Assembly: GCA_052388025.1 (NCBI GenBank)
Contig: JBQTIP010000228.1
Span: 1 to 5,874, forward strand
Source of the DNA: JBQTIP01 sp052388025
GTDB lineage: Bacteria > Actinomycetota > UBA4738 > HRBIN12
Reading direction: 5' to 3'
DNA length: 5,874 nt
How positions within the stretch are numbered: the first letter of the stretch is position 1; each line of letters starts with the position of its first letter. Position numbers and translations under genes: made by a program. The notes under the pieces are model-generated. The model ran no database searches, was not told where the DNA came from, and was given only the letters and a program-made list of their open reading frames with translations. Of the stretch, positions 1 to 5,874 are shown piece by piece.

Positions 1-278
1 TTGCTCGGACCGCTGGGAAGGCCGAACTCGTTCAGAGACTTCAGGTTCACGTCGTTCGGGCCGTGGTGATTGATGTTCTTGGCGAAGACCGGGGCGGTGA
101 TCGCAAGAATGATCATCATCACGATGATCACGAGGCCCGCGATGGCGAACCTGTCCTTGCGGAAGCGCCGCCAGAAGAGCTCCCACGGCGATCGCCCGAT
201 GACCGATCCGGATACCTCGGCGCTACCCTGCTCGGGACCCGCGCCCGTTGTGATCGGCTCGGATACGACCTGAGCCAT
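1..278 (-). CDS. DppC/OppC-type peptide ABC transporter permease, N-terminal part
   Basis: Only the first 92 complete codons are present; the gene runs off the left edge of the window. The protein should be one of two inner-membrane permease subunits of a dipeptide/oligopeptide (or nickel-type) ABC importer. Residues 1-30 are a polar cytoplasmic leader. Residues 31-43 hold the family's SPWELFWRRFRKDR-like stretch, rich in Arg and Lys (positive-inside). Residues about 44-66 form one hydrophobic membrane helix ending in ITAPVFA. The extracytoplasmic loop then begins and reaches GLPSGPS, the place where this family usually continues towards a GTDxxGRD motif. This layout matches the OppC N-terminal membrane domain. 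The ATG at 276-278 has a GAGGGAG sequence at 291-297, 12 bases upstream, which is rather far. No DppB-type partner precedes it; the upstream gene is the phosphoglycerate mutase. Substrate cannot be told from this fragment. Confidence 0.85.
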   Translation of the reverse strand, partial: MAQVVSEPITTGAGPEQGSAEVSGSVIGRSPWELFWRRFRKDRFAIAGLVIIVMMIILAITAPVFAKNINHHGPNDVNLKSLNEFGLPSGPS

Positions 279-290
279 GTGTCAGCCCGT

Positions 291-297
291 CTCCCTC
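291..297 (-). promoter_or_regulatory. Possible ribosome binding site for the DppC-like permease
   Basis: On the minus strand this reads GAGGGAG, a good match to the anti-Shine-Dalgarno complement. It lies 12 bases upstream of the ATG at 278, longer than the usual 5-9, so translation may be modest or the site may be fortuitous. There is no better in-frame start with the family's leader. Confidence 0.4.
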
Positions 298-319
298 TCG
301 CCCGGCGTCGACGGCATCG

Positions 320-344
320 TGGCCGACTGAGGTGCAGACGGCCA
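320..344 (-). other. Small hairpin in the apgM-dppC gap
   Basis: The arms TGGCCG (320-325) and CGGCCA (339-344) are perfect reverse complements around a 13-base loop. It lies in the 117-base gap after apgM, downstream of the promoter-like -10 and ahead of the permease start. There is no T-run after it on the minus strand, so it is not a classical intrinsic terminator. A stem of 6 bp in GC-rich DNA can arise by chance. It could be a weak terminator for the glycolytic operon or a leader structure for the permease gene. Confidence 0.25.
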
Positions 345-357
345 TCGACCGCGGGTC

Positions 358-363
358 ACTATA
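358..363 (-). promoter_or_regulatory. Candidate -10 element upstream of the DppC-like permease
   Basis: On the minus strand 363-358 reads TATAGT, five of six matches to TATAAT, inside the AT-rich run GTATATAGT. This AT-rich patch stands out from its GC-rich surroundings. A perfect TTGACA occurs at 399-394, overlapping the apgM stop codon, but the spacing of about 30 bases is too long for it to be the partner -35. At the usual 16-18 base spacing only weak hexamers (such as CTGCGG) are found. If real, it would let the permease gene be transcribed separately from the glycolytic genes. Confidence 0.3.
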
Positions 364-395
364 TACGATGCCAATCCGGACCGCAGTTCTCCGTG

Positions 396-1679
396 TCAAC
401 CCCGCATGAGCTGAGCGAGCCTGGGCACGATGCCGATGCCCCTGAGCTGTCCCAACGAGCCCGAGCCGCAGGCTCGCTCGCCGAAGGCCGCCGACCCGTC
501 GGGGCGGACGGGCCCGCCGCTAACCAGGATGGGGACGGGATCGGCCGTGTGGGCCTTCCGGATGCAAGACGTGGCGTGGTCGGCCGTGACCGCTGCGATG
601 GTGCTGCGGGAATCCAGCAGCGGCAGGACCTCACCGAAGAATGCGCGGTCGATGGTCGCGATCACGTCGCGCTTGTCCAACGCCCTCCCGTCGTGAGCCG
701 GCACGTCGGGCCCCTTGATATGCACGTACAGGGCGTCGAAGCCGGCCAGGGCCTCGGCGGCGAGGTGCGCCCAGCGCGCATACTGCTGCTCGCCGGTGAG
801 CCGGGGCGCGTCCACCGCGAGCCGGGGCGCGTCGACCGGCACCATGCCGAGCATGACCGCGATCCCCCGCTCGACCGGCATCTCGACGAAGCACCCCCAG
901 GCGGGGCCGAACCGCGCCCGGATCCTCTGCAGCTTGGGGAGATGGTCGCCGCCGTCGCGGGTGAGAATGAGGTTTCCGGGGAGCTTCCCGGCGCGCCGTC
1001 GCTCGCGGTTCACGTCCGACGCGTCGAGGATCTTCGCCGCACCCTCGACGAAGGCGTTGGTCAGCTCCGCGGCGTAGTGCGCCTCGTCGGTCTTCTCCAG
1101 TGGCTCGCAGCGGATCACCGCGTTCTCGAAGGTCTCCAGCGCAACGCCGAGCGATCCCTCCTTGCCGTACGCAGGGTCGGTGTTGGTGACCTCGGCGGAC
1201 AGCTCGCCCCGGTCCGCCCTGATCACGAGGGCCCCGCGATGCTCGACCGTCGCCTTGAGCTCGAAGGTCGCGCCGGGGAGCTGCAGCTTGCGATTGACCT
1301 CAGAGGCGAGCGCCCGGGACTCCTCAGATGAGAGGTCCCGCCCGACGCGCCGGTCGACGATCCGGGGCCAGTCTGCGGTAGCGAAGTTGACGCGGAAGGC
1401 CAGGTCCCCGTCCCGGAAGTCCATCCCGGTTCCCACCGCCTCCACCACCCCGCGGCCCGGATGCTCGTCGCGTGGGTCGTAGCCGAGGATCGCGAAGACC
1501 GCGATGTCCGACTCCGGCGCGATCCCCGGGCCGACGGTGACGACGGTCCCGGTCCGGCCTCGTTCGGCGAGCGAATCCAGGAAAGGCGTCTCGGCGGCCT
1601 CCAGCGGCGTGAGGTTCCCGAGCTCGGGGATGGGATCGTCGCCCAGCCCGTCCAGGCACACGTACAGCAGCCGGTTCAC
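396..1679 (-). CDS. apgM: 2,3-bisphosphoglycerate-independent phosphoglycerate mutase, archaeal (ApgM) type
   Basis: This 427-residue cytosolic enzyme interconverts 3-phosphoglycerate and 2-phosphoglycerate through a phosphoserine intermediate and two divalent metal ions. It belongs to the alkaline phosphatase superfamily, in the shorter archaeal-type branch (about 400-430 residues, against about 510 for GpmI). Visible signatures are the metal-binding D10-G11 with GDDPIPELGNLTPLEAA after it, the nucleophile region ESDIAVFAILGYDP with Ser57, KGPDVPAHDG around 322-331, TADHATSCIRKAH at 365-377 (D367, H368, H377), and GSGSLGQLRGI near the end. The start is GTG at 1677-1679, giving MNRLLYVCLDG. 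An in-frame TAG (the tpiA stop) 18 bases upstream limits any extension, and GGGGTGA lies 10 bases upstream. A 7-residue tandem duplication sits at 281-294. As the last gene of the triose-phosphate cluster, it extends the path from GAP to 2-phosphoglycerate. Confidence 0.95.
   Translation of the reverse strand: MNRLLYVCLDGLGDDPIPELGNLTPLEAAETPFLDSLAERGRTGTVVTVGPGIAPESDIAVFAILGYDPRDEHPGRGVVEAVGTGMDFRDGDLAFRVNFATADWPRIVDRRVGRDLSSEESRALASEVNRKLQLPGATFELKATVEHRGALVIRADRGELSAEVTNTDPAYGKEGSLGVALETFENAVIRCEPLEKTDEAHYAAELTNAFVEGAAKILDASDVNRERRRAGKLPGNLILTRDGGDHLPKLQRIRARFGPAWGCFVEMPVERGIAVMLGMVPVDAPRLAVDAPRLTGEQQYARWAHLAAEALAGFDALYVHIKGPDVPAHDGRALDKRDVIATIDRAFFGEVLPLLDSRSTIAAVTADHATSCIRKAHTADPVPILVSGGPVRPDGSAAFGERACGSGSLGQLRGIGIVPRLAQLMRG
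798..839 (-). repeat. Two-copy 21-base tandem duplication inside apgM
   Basis: Bases 798-818 and 819-839 are two adjacent copies of a 21-base unit that differ at only two positions. Because 21 is a multiple of three, the frame is kept and the protein carries PVDAPRL followed by AVDAPRL (residues 281-294). The near identity suggests a recent slippage event or a collapsed or expanded assembly artefact. Confidence 0.9.
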
Positions 1680-1697
1680 CCTCGAACGCTCACCCCG

Positions 1698-2465
1698 CTA
1701 GCGATACTTCACGATCAGCGCGAACTCCTCGGGATCGAGGCTGGCGCCACCGACCAAGGCGCCGTCGACCTCAGGGTGGGCCATGAAGTCCCGGATGTTG
1801 CCCGCCTTCACGCTCCCGCCGTACTGCACCCGGACCGCCCCGGAGACATCCTCGGAGTAAAGAGCCGCAAGCGTCTTCCGGATCAGCCCGATGACCTGCC
1901 CGGTATCGGCCGGCTCCGCATTGCGGCCGGTACCGATCGCCCAGATCGGCTCGTAGGCGACGACGATCGTCGCAGCCTGCTCGGTCCCCACGCCGGCGAG
2001 ACCCGCGCGCACCTGGCGCTCGACCTTCTCGTCGGTGCCCCCGGACTCGCGCTCGTCCAGCGTCTCACCCACGCACAGGATCGGGACCATCCCGCTCGCG
2101 AGTACGGCGCGGACCTTCCGGTTGACCATCTCGTCGGTCTCAGCGAACAGCTCACGCCGCTCGGAATGCCCGACGATCACGTAGCCGCACTTCAGGGCCG
2201 AGAGCATCTCGGCTGAGATCTCGCCCGTGAACGCGCCCTTCTGTGCCGCGTGTACGTCTTGGGCGCCCAGGACGTACGGGAGCCTGTCACCGTCGATCAG
2301 CGTCTGGATCGAGCGGAGCGCGGTGAACGGCGGGCAGATCACCACCTCGACCTGCTCCGCATCGCCCCGGTCGAGGAGATAGGAGAGCTTCTGGACGTCC
2401 CGGATGGCCTCCAGGTGCGTCTTGTGCATCTTCCAGTTAGCCGCGATGATCGGTCGTCGCGGCAT
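1698..2465 (-). CDS. tpiA: Triose-phosphate isomerase
   Basis: This 255-residue TIM barrel interconverts dihydroxyacetone phosphate and D-glyceraldehyde 3-phosphate, and normally acts as a cytosolic dimer. All key residues are present: N10 and K12 in AANWKM, the electrophilic H100 in IVGHSERRELF, and the catalytic base E172 in VVAYEPIWAIGTG, which runs into flexible loop 6 (about 173-180). The phosphate-binding loops are YGGSVK (215-220) and LVGGASL (237-243). Length is typical of bacterial enzymes (about 250). The frame is open further upstream, but the ATG at 2463-2465 (MPRRPIIAANWK) starts exactly where the family starts, one base after the pgk TGA stop. A TGGAG sequence within the pgk end lies 10 bases upstream. 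The tight spacing suggests translational coupling to pgk. The gene ends in TAG, in the same frame as apgM. Confidence 0.98.
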   Translation of the reverse strand: MPRRPIIAANWKMHKTHLEAIRDVQKLSYLLDRGDAEQVEVVICPPFTALRSIQTLIDGDRLPYVLGAQDVHAAQKGAFTGEISAEMLSALKCGYVIVGHSERRELFAETDEMVNRKVRAVLASGMVPILCVGETLDERESGGTDEKVERQVRAGLAGVGTEQAATIVVAYEPIWAIGTGRNAEPADTGQVIGLIRKTLAALYSEDVSGAVRVQYGGSVKAGNIRDFMAHPEVDGALVGGASLDPEEFALIVKYR

Positions 2466-2466
2466 C

Positions 2467-5666
<3,200 letters not shown>

Positions 5667-5667
<1 letters not shown>

Positions 5668-5874
5668 CACGCGCTCGCCCGCCGCTCCTCCCGCACACCG
5701 TGGAGCCGCTCGAACACGCCGCGGGCCACCTCCGGCCCGATGCCCGGCGTGGCCCGGATCTCGTCCTCGCGCGCCCCCGGCAGGCGGGCGGGCGGCCCGC
5801 AACCCGGGTGGAGCGCCGTCTTGCGGGGGGGGCCCACCCCCGGGACATAGGCGAGCGGCGAAGCCCCGGCGCGC
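5667..5874 (-). CDS. uvrC: Excinuclease ABC subunit C, C-terminal end
   Basis: Only the last 68 codons and the stop are present (frame set by codon 5873-5871); the rest lies beyond the right edge. UvrC makes the two incisions around a DNA lesion in nucleotide excision repair. The fragment holds the paired helix-hairpin-helix DNA-binding domain: YVPGVGPPRKTAL, then a linker, then AREDEIRATPGIGPEVARGVFERL. PGVGP and PGIGP are the two hairpins. The position upstream of rapZ is the well-known uvrC-rapZ neighbourhood. The TGA at 5669-5667 shares its last base with the rapZ ATG, implying coupling. Between the two hairpins, where the family normally has a LLRRFGS-like segment, the sequence reads LHPGCGP, which suggests base errors near the contig edge or divergence. 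Confidence 0.8.

Noticed and set aside
394..399. Perfect TTGACA on the minus strand as a -35 for the permease promoter.
   Set aside because: The nearest -10-like sequence is about 30 bases away, and the hexamer overlaps the apgM stop codon, so it is probably coincidental.
63..1331. Long plus-strand open frame (422 codons) opposite apgM and the permease.
   Set aside because: It is antisense to genes with clear family motifs, has no recognisable domain, and its Arg/Gly/Ala-rich composition is typical of shadow frames in GC-rich DNA. The similar plus-strand frames at 1461-2216, 2404-3699, 4077-4859 and 4546-5850 are rejected for the same reason.
5668..5802. Extension of rapZ to an ATG at 5802.
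   Set aside because: That stretch encodes the uvrC C-terminal helix-hairpin-helix domain in another frame.

Overview
This window looks like a GC-rich bacterial chromosome fragment, most probably from an actinomycetote or a close relative. I infer this from the gene order (uvrC-rapZ next to gap-pgk-tpiA), the GTG starts and the high GC content. The sequence at the right end looks like the edge of an assembled contig. All six convincing genes lie on the minus strand, so transcription runs from high to low coordinates. The long plus-strand open frames are antisense shadows typical of GC-rich DNA.

In the order of transcription: (1) the last 68 codons of uvrC (5667-5874), with paired helix-hairpin-helix motifs; (2) rapZ (4732-5667), a P-loop nucleotide-binding protein whose start overlaps the uvrC stop by one base; (3) a 76-base gap with a 7-bp inverted repeat, a possible -10 element and a strong ribosome binding site; (4) gap (3648-4655), pgk (2467-3651), tpiA (1698-2465) and an archaeal-type phosphoglycerate mutase, apgM (396-1679), packed with a 4-base overlap, a 1-base gap and an 18-base gap; (5) a 117-base gap with a weak promoter-like -10 and a small hairpin; (6) the first 92 codons of a DppC/OppC-type peptide ABC transporter permease (1-278), running off the left edge.

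The four central genes form a coherent pathway block. TpiA interconverts dihydroxyacetone phosphate and glyceraldehyde 3-phosphate, Gap makes 1,3-bisphosphoglycerate and NADH, Pgk makes ATP and 3-phosphoglycerate, and ApgM makes 2-phosphoglycerate without a 2,3-bisphosphoglycerate cofactor. Active-site residues are intact in all four.

I do not see an obviously new biological system. The points most worth a second look are: the absence of yvcK and whiA, which usually sit between rapZ and gap in actinobacteria; apgM as the last gene of the triose cluster; the inverted repeat ahead of gap; a 7-residue tandem duplication inside ApgM; a basic N-terminal extension with a possible internal start on RapZ; and an aberrant stretch in the uvrC tail near the contig edge.
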